From: Desulfamplus sp.
GTDB lineage: Bacteria; Desulfobacterota; Desulfobacteria; Desulfobacterales; Desulfobacteraceae
Assembly (NCBI GenBank): GCA_015232935.1
Contig: JADFYT010000003.1
Coordinates: forward strand, 1 to 42,653
Direction: 5' to 3'
Length of the DNA stretch: 42,653 nucleotides
Positions 23,652 through 32,244 of this stretch are shown one piece after another. Below the pieces are notes generated by a model. It had not been told where the DNA came from. It saw nothing but the letters and a program-made list of their open reading frames with translations, and did no database searches. Every line of letters begins with the position of its first letter. The first letter of the stretch is position 1. Position numbers and translations under genes: made by a program.

Positions 23652-24566
23652 CTATGCATCAATATTACATGTTTTTTCATAATATTTAGCATACTTATAA
23701 AATGTTTCCTCAAAATTGCCAAGAGCAATCACAAATCCTGGCCACCCATCCAGAAATCCCAGCTTGATAATATATGTTCTTGCAAATGACCAGAAGCCGT
23801 GCATAACTGCTGTTGACATACTGCAATCTATATTTTTTTTATTTGCATTTGCCCTGACATTCAGGATTTGCAAGGCTGTACCTTTCTCTCCTGAGCCATA
23901 TATTCCTGAATTACATTTTTCAGCAATAAGTTTTTCTGCCCCAAGGGTTGAGTAGCGGTTCTTCTTTGCAATCATCTCCTCAAGATTTTTATATGGAATC
24001 TGATGAATGGGTGATTTCAGATATCCAGCTCCTTTTTTGCTGACAATTTCATATCTTTCATGAACAGGATCTAATTTAAAAACAAGAGTCCCTTTTTTAA
24101 AAAGTTGTGGCTGCCTGTAATCAGGATAATATCCTGAATGTTGAATCCAGCGCCCCATAAAAAAGTTTTTTCTCGGCACATAATAAAGATCATATAGAGA
24201 ACCGCTATTTTTGTTCATCGGATATGAATCATTATCCTCGATTGAAGATAAACAGTCATTCTTGGCATGTGACTCCAATATAGAAATAATCTCGTTTTCA
24301 GCCTCAGGTGTGCACCTCTCATCCGAGTCCAGGCTGAATATCCATTCATGTGAACAGGCATCAATAGCACGATTTCGCAAGTCTCCAAATCCCTTGAAGG
24401 GAATCTGAACCACCCTTGCACCATATTTTTTTGCGATCAGGGCTGTTCTGTCGGTACTAAACGAGTCAGCAACCACAATCTCATCTGCCCATTGTACGCT
24501 TTTCAGAGCGGCTTCAATTTTATCTTCCTGGTTATACGCAATAATATAAACTGAAATTTTACCCAT
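23652..24566 (-). CDS. Family 2 glycosyltransferase, WaaE/KdtX-like
   Basis: Cytosolic GT-A enzyme probably adding a sugar to the LPS core. The N terminus KISVYIIAYNQEDKIEAALKS begins the nucleotide-sugar fold; DSFSTDRT and LDSDERC (the DXD-type metal site) follow. The pattern NRAIDACSHEWIFSLDSDE is typical of the WaaE family, known in some bacteria as a beta-1,4-glucosyltransferase acting on heptose. Donor and acceptor here are unknown. It is the last gene of the LPS operon, 107 bases after the O-antigen ligase. Convergent with lipA; I see no clear terminator between them. Confidence 0.85.
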   Translation of the reverse strand: MGKISVYIIAYNQEDKIEAALKSVQWADEIVVADSFSTDRTALIAKKYGARVVQIPFKGFGDLRNRAIDACSHEWIFSLDSDERCTPEAENEIISILESHAKNDCLSSIEDNDSYPMNKNSGSLYDLYYVPRKNFFMGRWIQHSGYYPDYRQPQLFKKGTLVFKLDPVHERYEIVSKKGAGYLKSPIHQIPYKNLEEMIAKKNRYSTLGAEKLIAEKCNSGIYGSGEKGTALQILNVRANANKKNIDCSMSTAVMHGFWSFARTYIIKLGFLDGWPGFVIALGNFEETFYKYAKYYEKTCNIDA

Positions 24567-24673
24567 TTGATAAATACTTTTTCTATCTCCAAGAGTTATT
24601 GTTCATTGTCTGACAATCAGCTTGTTGGCTACGGATCTGGTAGTCAGGGCTGTTGGTTCTGGATGCGTTCCTC

Positions 24674-25879
24674 TTAATCTTTCATATGGTTGAGCAAACC
24701 ATATCCCAGTGCAAAAAAGAGAGCGGGTCCGGAATCAATTATCTGGGAATTAAAAAAACCGCTGATAAAGATGACCAACATTATGGAGAGGGCAAAATAC
24801 CCCTCAATATCCTCTCTGTGTTGCCATGATTTTTTGAACATCACCCAGCACAGCCACATATATGAAAAAAGTCCCACTATACCGAAACTTGCTCCCATGT
24901 AGAGAATATTGCTGTGAGGGTGGCTTTGGGGCATCCCCCCCGCTTTTTCAGTATAATAACGGTATCCGCCTGTTCCTGCTCCAATAACGGGGTGTTCCAT
25001 AAAAATATCCACGGCAGATCTGAGCAGGTAAAAACGCGGCAGAATATCAATAACCTTTTTACCCCATGGATGCTCCAATATTACCTGTTGATTCTCTCGA
25101 AGATTTGCAAAAGTACTGGCAACACGATTCTTAAGTACTGGTGACAATGACATGCAAACAAGAAAAACAAGACACATCAAGATAATCTTTTTCCATTCAA
25201 ACCGTCCAATGAGATTCATTGCAACCAAAGGGGAAAGAAAAAAGAAGGTAACATATCCGTTCCTGCCGTCCATGATGGATATATGAAATATAAAAACGAA
25301 TATTAACAGTACGTTAAATGATTTCATGCCGGCAGTTCTAGCTGATTTAAAGAAAAAGGATGCCATAAGGATCGCGGCTACAAGATACATGGACAGAGCA
25401 CTGTAAATCACACCAAACCCAAAATAACCCTGAATTCCGCTGGGTGCGGGCGGGGCAAAAAGACCTGCAAACTGTATGAACGCAAAGATGCTGTTAACAA
25501 GCAGGCCTGCGATAAAGGCTTTGGCTACCCATGATATTGCCTGTTTATCTACAGGGAGCAATGCAATAACAAGGGCATACAGCCAGTAATGTGTTTTTCT
25601 GGCGTAATCCATACTCACATCTGAAATCTCAGGCACATACAGCAAGCCTGTCCAGGGCAGGACGACAAATACAAACAGAGGCAAAACCCAGCTTTCCCGC
25701 CAGACCTTTCTTATACCAAAGAATTTACCAGAGGCGACTGACACTACGAATGCTGTAATAATCAATATCAACGGTGGTGCCGTCCCAATTGGAAAACTGA
25801 AAAAAGTCAAAACCACCAGGGTAAGTATTATCCTGTCTGATTTATCCAGATTACTATAAAGAGTTTTTAAATCGATCAT
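24674..25879 (-). CDS. waaL: O-antigen ligase family membrane protein
   Basis: Likely joins O-antigen to lipid A-core at the periplasmic face of the inner membrane. About 401 residues with ten or more membrane helices. A large periplasmic loop contains RSAVDIFMEHPVIGAGTGGY and the conserved His in SHPHSNILYMGASFGIVGL, the hallmark of Wzy_C/O-antigen ligases. The start is uncertain: I use the ATG at 25879, but a TTG four codons earlier is possible and neither has a strong ribosome-binding site. Polymerases of the same superfamily (Wzy) look alike; LPS-core neighbours favour the ligase. Confidence 0.75.
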   Translation of the reverse strand: MIDLKTLYSNLDKSDRIILTLVVLTFFSFPIGTAPPLILIITAFVVSVASGKFFGIRKVWRESWVLPLFVFVVLPWTGLLYVPEISDVSMDYARKTHYWLYALVIALLPVDKQAISWVAKAFIAGLLVNSIFAFIQFAGLFAPPAPSGIQGYFGFGVIYSALSMYLVAAILMASFFFKSARTAGMKSFNVLLIFVFIFHISIMDGRNGYVTFFFLSPLVAMNLIGRFEWKKIILMCLVFLVCMSLSPVLKNRVASTFANLRENQQVILEHPWGKKVIDILPRFYLLRSAVDIFMEHPVIGAGTGGYRYYTEKAGGMPQSHPHSNILYMGASFGIVGLFSYMWLCWVMFKKSWQHREDIEGYFALSIMLVIFISGFFNSQIIDSGPALFFALGYGLLNHMKD

Positions 25880-25910
25880 GAATTGAGGCAATATTTTAAA
25901 CCTTTTTTGT

Positions 25911-27074
25911 TTAGCTCTCTTCTATTTCAACTGTTTTCAAGACCATATCTTTTGAACGTATAACACTAAATACATCCTGAACTGTCAGATCATTCATGCA
26001 TTTCCAGTGGCCACATGGTTTTTGTGCATAACATGGCGTGCAATCAAATCTATTTTGAATAATGGTGTGAATACCGTTATCTATGACAGTCAGGTATGGA
26101 TTAATGTTATGGAAACCACCATCTTTGATGCCACTATCTCTTATGGCCGGATCCGGATTATATATTCCTGTTTTCATGGCACTTTTCATTGTACTTCCCG
26201 CAGCGTTATACGGCCCTGTTCTTACAGGGTTGGCAGGGCCGAAAATTACAAATACCGGAACGTTCAATGCTGCTGCAACATGCATAGGCCCTGTGTCATT
26301 TGTAATAAAATATGAGGCTTTACGGATAACCGGAATCAAATCCTTTAAATTCGTTCTGCCTGCAATTGAGACTGCATTGCCGCCAGAGTGTTTGACCACC
26401 TCCTGAGCAATAGATGCATCTGAAGGGCTGCTTATTATAACAGACGGCAGGGAAAGCATTGAGGCAAGCTCTCCAAATCTTGGTGCATGCCACTGATTTG
26501 CACTCTTTCCGGCTGACGGAGATATGACTATATAGTTTTCTGGAAGCTCTTTCAGGATTTCAGGATTTTCATTTAAAGGTGAAAATGGATAAGCCACAAT
26601 ATCTGTTTGACACCCCAGAGCACGAGCTAACTCAAGATAGCGATCAATGGCATGAATATTCATATCTCCCCTGATTTTATGGGAATAAAAAAAAGAACTG
26701 CCCTCATCAGACTCTTCAAAGCCAAGTTTTAATCTTGCACCGGAAGCAAAGGTGATAAGGCCACTTCTGAGTATGCCGGAGAGATCCACCGCCACATCGT
26801 AGTTTTCTTGCCTGAGCTGCCTTGTCAGTGTTACAATATCGCTGAGTGTCTTTTTAAAATGCTTTAATTTTTTCCATTGATCTTTCCTGATAACCCAAAG
26901 CCTGTTAATCATTGGGTGTCCCTCAAGAAATGTATGAAGACCATGAGCAACAACCCAGTCAATTTGTGCATCTGGATAACCTGCTTTGAGTGCATTCAAA
27001 AAGGGGAGAGTATGTATAATATCGCCAAAAGCACTTGGTTTAATGATCAATATTTTCTTGATGAGTTTTAACAT
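25911..27074 (-). CDS. waaC: Family 9 glycosyltransferase, heptosyltransferase I-like
   Basis: Probably adds the first heptose to Kdo. Starts MLKLIKKILIIKPSAFGDII, the usual GT9 N terminus, with FITNDTGPMHVAAALNVPVF for ADP-heptose binding and the ending CTPCYAQKPCGHWKCMNDLT. I start at 27074, one base after the waaF stop, and not 22 residues earlier. About 40 residues are inserted between VRTGPYN and CTPC (about 292-340). They include a 5-residue repeat (IRDSG/IKDGG) from a 15-bp duplication. Another GT9 specificity is possible. Confidence 0.85.
   Translation of the reverse strand: MLKLIKKILIIKPSAFGDIIHTLPFLNALKAGYPDAQIDWVVAHGLHTFLEGHPMINRLWVIRKDQWKKLKHFKKTLSDIVTLTRQLRQENYDVAVDLSGILRSGLITFASGARLKLGFEESDEGSSFFYSHKIRGDMNIHAIDRYLELARALGCQTDIVAYPFSPLNENPEILKELPENYIVISPSAGKSANQWHAPRFGELASMLSLPSVIISSPSDASIAQEVVKHSGGNAVSIAGRTNLKDLIPVIRKASYFITNDTGPMHVAAALNVPVFVIFGPANPVRTGPYNAAGSTMKSAMKTGIYNPDPAIRDSGIKDGGFHNINPYLTVIDNGIHTIIQNRFDCTPCYAQKPCGHWKCMNDLTVQDVFSVIRSKDMVLKTVEIEES
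26115..26144. repeat. 15-bp in-frame tandem repeat in waaC
   Basis: ACCACCATCTTTGAT (26115-26129) is followed by GCCACTATCTCTTAT (26130-26144), with four mismatches. It lies in the inserted loop of the GT9 enzyme. Confidence 0.65.
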
Positions 27075-27075
27075 T

Positions 27076-28155
27076 TTAATTTTTTGGATATCCTGCTTTT
27101 TGCATGATAGCTTCAGATTTTTTAAAAACCATTTCAACACTTACTTTATCCATACAGACATGGTGATTCAAATCAGATTGTTTTTTGGGGCAATGAGCTT
27201 CAAGACACGGACTGCACATAACCGGTACCCGTATAATAAAACTGTTCGGGCTTGATGGTGCTGTAGCTACAGGATCTGTAGAACCAATAATCGCGATCTG
27301 ATTTGTACCAAGTGCTGCGGCCGCATGCATGAGTCCTGAATCATTTGTGATAAAAAGGTTGCATTTTTCTATCATTGCAAATGCCTGACGAAGTGTGGTT
27401 TTTCCTGCAATATTTATGCATATCCCGCCAGACTCAGCGTTAATGGAATCTCCGAGCTCTTCATCTGACGGGCCTCCAAATATCAGTATTTTTGTTTTAA
27501 ATCTATCAGCTAATCTCTTTGCAAGCTCGGCATAACGGTGAGGAAACCATCGTTTTGCAGTTCCTCCGGTTGCCCCCGGGTTAATGCCAATAACAGGTTT
27601 TGAAAGATCAATGCCATAACTTGTAATAGCAGCCTCAGCCGCTCGTCTCTCCATGTCTGAAATGGGCAAATCAGGATCCCTGCCGTAATTAACACAAAGC
27701 CCCTGCCCTGCCCCTCTCAAAATGCCCCTGTAATAGTCAATCAGATGCCCTTTTTTAAGCTTTTTGTCCATTTTGACGGATGGATTCAAAAGCAGACTGC
27801 GTCCGTCTGTATTATATCCGATACGCACAGGGATTCCGGCCAGAAAACAGATAAGTGCGGCTTCAAAGGCATTTTGCATAAGTATTGCAATATCAAATCG
27901 TTGCAGGCGGATATCCCTTGCAAGCCTGAGTGTCCCCAATCCTTTAGTGTGACGAGAGCTGTTTTCGTAAACCATGATCTCATCAATATGGGGATTATGA
28001 TCAAAAACAGGAATTACCCAGGGCTTTGCAAGCAGCACTATGTGGGCATCCGGATAATTTTTTCTGATGGCCCTTATCACAGGGGTTGTCATAATGGCAT
28101 CCCCTATCCAATTGGCAGCCCTGATTAAAATTTTCACTTTTGAATTGTCACACAT
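27076..28155 (-). CDS. waaF: Lipopolysaccharide heptosyltransferase II
   Basis: Adds the second inner-core heptose. The 359 residues show the GT9 marks ILIRAANWIGDAIMTTPVIR at the start, GINPGATGGTAKRWF, KILIFGGPSDEELG, NDSGLMHAAAALGTNQIAI and the cysteine-bearing ending CSPCLEAHCPKKQSDLNHHVC. These match WaaF of many proteobacteria. It lies just before waaC, with one base between stop and start, so the two are cotranslated. Confidence 0.92.
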   Translation of the reverse strand: MCDNSKVKILIRAANWIGDAIMTTPVIRAIRKNYPDAHIVLLAKPWVIPVFDHNPHIDEIMVYENSSRHTKGLGTLRLARDIRLQRFDIAILMQNAFEAALICFLAGIPVRIGYNTDGRSLLLNPSVKMDKKLKKGHLIDYYRGILRGAGQGLCVNYGRDPDLPISDMERRAAEAAITSYGIDLSKPVIGINPGATGGTAKRWFPHRYAELAKRLADRFKTKILIFGGPSDEELGDSINAESGGICINIAGKTTLRQAFAMIEKCNLFITNDSGLMHAAAALGTNQIAIIGSTDPVATAPSSPNSFIIRVPVMCSPCLEAHCPKKQSDLNHHVCMDKVSVEMVFKKSEAIMQKAGYPKN

Positions 28156-28206
28156 CGTTTGTTTGTCTGTTTACGTAAAAGTCTGTTCCATAAAATCAAC
28201 CCGACA

Positions 28207-28223
28207 CTTTAAACTTGAAGAAG
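28207..28223. repeat. 17-bp sequence shared with 2147-2163
   Basis: CTTTAAACTTGAAGAAG occurs here, in the gap after the acyltransferase gene, and again at 2147-2163 upstream of glpS. The flanks differ. Both copies are non-coding and can form small imperfect palindromes. Confidence 0.6.
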
Positions 28224-28225
28224 TG

Positions 28226-29209
28226 CTACTTACCTTGAGATAATACAGATGCTTGCGGTAATACAGAATAATTTTTGACTTTCCACCGGTTATGTACCCA
28301 GAACCATTGATCAGGGTAGCACCTGATAATGGATTCAATAGCTGAAGTGTAATTTTGTGTATTGATCTCAATATCTTTTATTCTGTCGCCTGTACTGACA
28401 AGAGGAATTTCAGGTTCAAAGTGCATAACATGCTTAAATCCTTCACGGACAATATATGCCGGTACAACAGCAGTTCTGGTTCTGAGCACTAATGATGCAA
28501 CTCCGCTGTTTGTACATGCAGGTCTGCCAAAAAACTCCACAAAAACCCCTTTATACCAATCCACATTCTGATCCATCAGTGTGCCGACAACCTCTCCTGC
28601 TGAAAGACGCTGCTCTATCTGCAGGCTGGCTCCTCTGAGAGGGATCAGCACAGTTCCATATTTCTGCCTCATCTCAAGAATGAGTCTCTCCAAAGGTGCG
28701 AAATCAAATTTTCTGTAGAGGATTGAAGTTTTGTAGCCTGTGGTAGCAACAGCAGCCGCCAGAAGTTCCCAGTTGCCCATGTGGCATATAATAACCAGAA
28801 CACCTTTTCCTCTTGCATGGGCTTTTTCTATATTTTCAACCCCTTTGATCGTAAAATATCTGGGAATCTCTTCTCTTTTAAGTAGGTATCCCCAACCAAG
28901 TTCAAACAGCATTCCGGCAATGTTTTTAAAGATATTTTTAGCCAACATTTGCTGATCAATATCTGACAGGACGAGGTTCTTCTCTGAACTGACCTTCAAA
29001 GACTTACCCTGTATAGCCATGTCTTGAACATGCGAAGTCCTGCCAAGAGACAGCCTTATATTTTCAAGAGTTATCTCTCTGTGGCGTCTGTCAACACGGA
29101 ACCATATAAGCCCCAGAATATCTCCCAGAAATTTTCCAGGTCTGCGGGGGACAAAGCCAAGCATGGTCATGAAAACTTTTAAAATCCGGTAAATTATCTC
29201 ATTTTTCAT
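28226..29209 (-). CDS. lpxL: Lipid A biosynthesis acyltransferase, LpxL/HtrB family
   Basis: Inner-membrane enzyme that adds a secondary acyl chain to Kdo-lipid A. The 327 residues include an N-terminal hydrophobic region (ILKVFMTMLGFVPRR), the catalytic H-x4-E in CHMGNWELLAAAV, DQNVDWYKGVFVEFFGRPAC and the ending CYPDQWFWVHNRWK, all typical of the family. Its start overlaps the lpxK stop by 11 bases. Acyl-chain specificity cannot be read from the sequence. About 25 residues (KSLKVSSEKNLVLSDIDQQM) near position 72 look loosely inserted. Confidence 0.9.
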   Translation of the reverse strand: MKNEIIYRILKVFMTMLGFVPRRPGKFLGDILGLIWFRVDRRHREITLENIRLSLGRTSHVQDMAIQGKSLKVSSEKNLVLSDIDQQMLAKNIFKNIAGMLFELGWGYLLKREEIPRYFTIKGVENIEKAHARGKGVLVIICHMGNWELLAAAVATTGYKTSILYRKFDFAPLERLILEMRQKYGTVLIPLRGASLQIEQRLSAGEVVGTLMDQNVDWYKGVFVEFFGRPACTNSGVASLVLRTRTAVVPAYIVREGFKHVMHFEPEIPLVSTGDRIKDIEINTQNYTSAIESIIRCYPDQWFWVHNRWKVKNYSVLPQASVLSQGK

Positions 29210-30512
29210 TTTTTATCTTGATAGCTCGTGAAATTCTGCTTTTTATAATATTATTCAATTCTTCAGATTGATCCAAAAAGTCAATCTCCACGCCAATTAC
29301 ACCGAAATCCACTTCTTTCAGATTGTCCAACGCATCCACACTTAACCTTGCATGATCTTTTTCTGTTGTGACAATCATATCAGCACCTGAACTGTAATAT
29401 GTCTCAAGGATCATTGAAATTTCACCGTCCTTATACATGTGATGATCATTAAATTCAAGATGTGCTTTGACTGAAACACCCAAATTTTCCACAGTTTTCC
29501 TGAAAGACAGATTATCTGCAATGCCTGAAAACAGACATGCCCGCCTGCCCTTAAAGTCATCAAGAGTAATTACTGATCGAGTTCTGCTTCCAATAGAAGA
29601 GAGTTTTCTACTTTCAATAGAAGAGATTTGCTTGCTCCCTGTAACAAGATCCGACTCTTTTGTAGTTGAGTCAGCCCGAAAATGGTTGATCTTGAAGAAA
29701 AAATTGCCAAGAAAAGGACGATGAGATGTTGTAAAAAATACCTTGCCAGAATTTTTATGAATTTTTATGAATTTTTTATAATTCTCATCACCTGAATATC
29801 TGGTAAATATAATTATATCAGCTCGTTCCATAGCCCTGTCAGGATTTTCCCTAAGCCTTCCGGCAGGCAGCAGGCGACCATTTCCAAAGGGACGGGAGCA
29901 GTCCATAAGCACTATGTCCAGATCTCTTTCAAGGCGTATATGCTGAAATCCATCATCAAGAATGACTACATCAAGATTTTCAGATTGTTTATTAATAATT
30001 TGTGCGTTTGCATGAACACACTTTGATTTAATTTCAAATAGCTTGAATGCCATAGTTGCGGCTTTAAATCTGTCTTTTCCAACCACCACCGGAAAAGAGA
30101 GTCTTGATGCCATCATAAAAGGCTCATCTCCTACCGTTTCAGGATCAGACCATAACCTTTTTCCATCTCCTGCAACAACACAGCTATCCCCTTTTATAAA
30201 TCCGCCATAACCACGACTCACAACCACAGGGTTGAAGCCCATTGACTTGATCATTTCTGCCACATAAATGGCCATTGGTGTTTTGCCGCTGCCACCAGCC
30301 ACAATATTTCCGATGGAGATGACAAAACAGGGCACTTTCCTGGTTGTCATTATTTTTTTGCGATAAAGCCAGAGACGTACGGATATTGCCGCACCATAAA
30401 TGGCTGACAACACAACAAGAAAACGTTTAATAATATTAAACGGGAATGGCTGTTTAACACTGAAATCCTCATTAGACATCTGTATAAGCCGGTTTTTAAT
30501 TTGTTCGAGCAT
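29199..30512 (-). CDS. lpxK: Tetraacyldisaccharide 4-prime-kinase
   Basis: Phosphorylates the lipid A precursor at the 4-prime position, at the inner face of the inner membrane. Seen: an N-terminal amphipathic/membrane segment, Walker A in GNIVAGGSGKTPMAIYVAE, SRGYGG, GDEPFMMA, VILDDGFQH and TTEKDHARL. At 437 residues it is longer than the usual 330-360. Much of the extra is a Ser/Arg/Lys-rich insertion (about 283-312) between SHRPF...F and FKGRRACLFSGIA, with an 8-residue repeat SSIESRKL/SSIGSRTR. It precedes the acyltransferase in the operon. Confidence 0.93.
   Translation of the reverse strand: MLEQIKNRLIQMSNEDFSVKQPFPFNIIKRFLVVLSAIYGAAISVRLWLYRKKIMTTRKVPCFVISIGNIVAGGSGKTPMAIYVAEMIKSMGFNPVVVSRGYGGFIKGDSCVVAGDGKRLWSDPETVGDEPFMMASRLSFPVVVGKDRFKAATMAFKLFEIKSKCVHANAQIINKQSENLDVVILDDGFQHIRLERDLDIVLMDCSRPFGNGRLLPAGRLRENPDRAMERADIIIFTRYSGDENYKKFIKIHKNSGKVFFTTSHRPFLGNFFFKINHFRADSTTKESDLVTGSKQISSIESRKLSSIGSRTRSVITLDDFKGRRACLFSGIADNLSFRKTVENLGVSVKAHLEFNDHHMYKDGEISMILETYYSSGADMIVTTEKDHARLSVDALDNLKEVDFGVIGVEIDFLDQSEELNNIIKSRISRAIKIKNEK
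29587..29634. repeat. 24-bp in-frame tandem repeat in lpxK
   Basis: Units at 29587-29610 and 29611-29634 share CTT.CAATAGAAGAGA and encode SSIESRKL and SSIGSRTR. Confidence 0.85.
29751..29780. repeat. 10-bp tandem repeat in lpxK
   Basis: ATTTTTATGA occurs twice exactly (29751-29760, 29761-29770) with a third diverged copy, 30 bases in all, so the frame is kept. It encodes a Lys/Ile/Phe-rich stretch (KKFIKIHKN). Confidence 0.75.
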
Positions 30513-30589
30513 TACTTTACCGTGAAAATGACTATCATTTTTATATTTGGGGGTGATTGATACATGTCAATCATGCCCGTTTAGCTTTA

Positions 30590-32110
30590 TTAGAGACCTT
30601 TTTCTGAAATAACAGACAATATCTTTTCAACCACACCTCTGCCATTCTCAATCAGTTCACCTGCATTATTGCCAGTTCTGCTAACCAGTTCCTCATCGTC
30701 AAGAAGCATGTTCAGGGTTTCAAGCAGGCCATCCCTGTCTTTCACCATAAAGGCGGCACCATTTGAAAGCAAGATATCTGCAACTTCCTTAAAATCATCC
30801 ATATAGGGGCCAAACAGGACGGGTTTTGAGAAAAATGCCGGCTCTAAAGGGTTGTGACCTCCAAAAGGAAGAAGAGAACCACCCACAAATGCAATATCGC
30901 ATATTGCATAGAGCCCTGCCAGAATACCCATACTGTCCACAACTACAACATTATTCATCGAATCACTCAGCCATTGAAAACTGTCCGGAAATCCACAAAT
31001 GCTTGCAAGCTGGCAGTTCACTCCTTTTGAAATAAACATTTTTTTTATTTTTACAGATCTTTGAGGGTCTCTTGGTACTACAATCAGTTTAAAACCATCA
31101 AATCCTGACGGTTTAATCTCATCAAATTCTGCCAGTTCAATTTCATCAAATCCAGATCTTTGCTTGAAGACGATATTTTCTTTTAATTTTTTGAAAACAG
31201 ATAAAAGAATTTCCTCTTCACCGGGATGGGTACTTCCGGCAATCAAAAACTTGCCGGAAAAATCAGCTTTAAGATTCTCAAGATTCTTAATCTGTTTTAT
31301 TTCCGGTATGGGCTGATCAAATTTCATGTTTCCTGTCACCTTGATCTTCTTCTCTGGTACGCCTATTTTCATAAATCCCGCTTTGTCATTTTCTGTTTGA
31401 ACCATGATTGTTTCAAAAAGATAAAATACAGAGGAGAACAGCCTTCCAAATAGTGCGTATCCCTCTAATGAAGATCTGGACAGCCTTCCGTTCACAAGAA
31501 AAACCGGGATCTTTTTTTTATGCATATGCCATAGAAAACAAGGCCACAAATCACTCTCCACAATAATAACCAGATCAGGATCTATTCTTGAAGATATGCT
31601 TGCAACTGAAAAAAGAATATCAAAAGGGAAGTATCCGATTTCAATGGGTTGCGACTGAATGGGTTGTGAAGCAGATTTGGTAAAAAGTTTCTGTGCCATA
31701 TTAAAACCGGTTCGAGTAGAAGCGGTCATGATTAATTCGTAATATGGTTGGCTGCCTGAATCAGTGTCTTGCCCTGAATCCGTGCCTTGTTCTGAACCTG
31801 CTTGTTGCTTTGGAGATGTCTGTTGTTTTGGAGATGTTTGTTGGCCTGATATCATTGATTCAAGTTTATTTTGAATGGAATTGACAAGAGGAAGTGCGGA
31901 TTTTACCTCGCCTACGGAAAGGGCATGTATCCATATACGCTTTGTTCCCGGGGCTTTGTTTGAAATAGAACTAATCAGACCAAGGCGTTGAAGCATGTTT
32001 GATCGTCTCTTTTCTGAAAACAAAAAGACAAAAGGAAGAAATGGAAGCAGAATTAAAAAAACACTTAGAATAATTGTATTATATAAAAAAATAATTGTTG
32101 AGAAAATCAT
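30590..32110 (-). CDS. waaA: 3-deoxy-D-manno-octulosonic acid transferase
   Basis: Transfers Kdo from CMP-Kdo to lipid A precursor; membrane-anchored GT-B enzyme. Seen: the N-terminal anchor, RIWIHALSVGEVKSALPL, TASTRTGFN, FPFDI, VESDLWPCFL, VNGRLS, AGSTHPGEEE, VPRDPQR, FVGGSLLPFGGHNPLEPA. At 506 residues it exceeds the usual 420-435 by about 75. Two low-complexity insertions explain this: Gln/Ser/Thr/Asp-rich repeats at about 88-118 (QQTSPK twice, then diverged units) and 8-residue repeats (GFDEIELA-type) at about 315-338. Both sit between conserved blocks, so activity is probably kept. Confidence 0.93.
   Translation of the reverse strand: MIFSTIIFLYNTIILSVFLILLPFLPFVFLFSEKRRSNMLQRLGLISSISNKAPGTKRIWIHALSVGEVKSALPLVNSIQNKLESMISGQQTSPKQQTSPKQQAGSEQGTDSGQDTDSGSQPYYELIMTASTRTGFNMAQKLFTKSASQPIQSQPIEIGYFPFDILFSVASISSRIDPDLVIIVESDLWPCFLWHMHKKKIPVFLVNGRLSRSSLEGYALFGRLFSSVFYLFETIMVQTENDKAGFMKIGVPEKKIKVTGNMKFDQPIPEIKQIKNLENLKADFSGKFLIAGSTHPGEEEILLSVFKKLKENIVFKQRSGFDEIELAEFDEIKPSGFDGFKLIVVPRDPQRSVKIKKMFISKGVNCQLASICGFPDSFQWLSDSMNNVVVVDSMGILAGLYAICDIAFVGGSLLPFGGHNPLEPAFFSKPVLFGPYMDDFKEVADILLSNGAAFMVKDRDGLLETLNMLLDDEELVSRTGNNAGELIENGRGVVEKILSVISEKGL
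31095..31166. repeat. 24-bp in-frame tandem repeat in waaA (three units)
   Basis: Units start at 31095, 31119 and 31143, each opening with (C/T)CATCAAAT. They encode 8-residue repeats around FDEIELA and FDEIKPS just before the VVPRDPQR motif. Confidence 0.85.
31756..31845. repeat. 18-bp in-frame tandem array in waaA (five units)
   Basis: Five 18-bp units in one register (starts 31756, 31774, 31792, 31810, 31828). The first three open with CTGAA and the last two with TTGGAGATGT. They encode 6-residue repeats rich in Q, S, T, G and D. Confidence 0.85.
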
Positions 32111-32158
32111 CGTTGAGAAATTTTAGTCCAGCTATAAATAAACCTCCTGCAGAAGCAA

Positions 32159-32204
32159 CTGTTTATCCAGTAACATAAATGCTGTTTATCCAGCAACATA
32201 AATG
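32159..32204. repeat. 23-bp tandem duplication between lptG and waaA
   Basis: Two adjacent 23-bp copies (32159-32181, 32182-32204) share CTGTTTATCCAG and AACATAAATG and differ at one base. Confidence 0.9.
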
Positions 32205-32244
32205 GTCAAAAATAGAGTTCGGCAGAAAGTACAATTCTTTAATA

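Noticed and set aside
31756..31845. Frameshift or assembly error in waaA
   Set aside because: The frame stays open through both repeat tracts and conserved motifs continue on either side.
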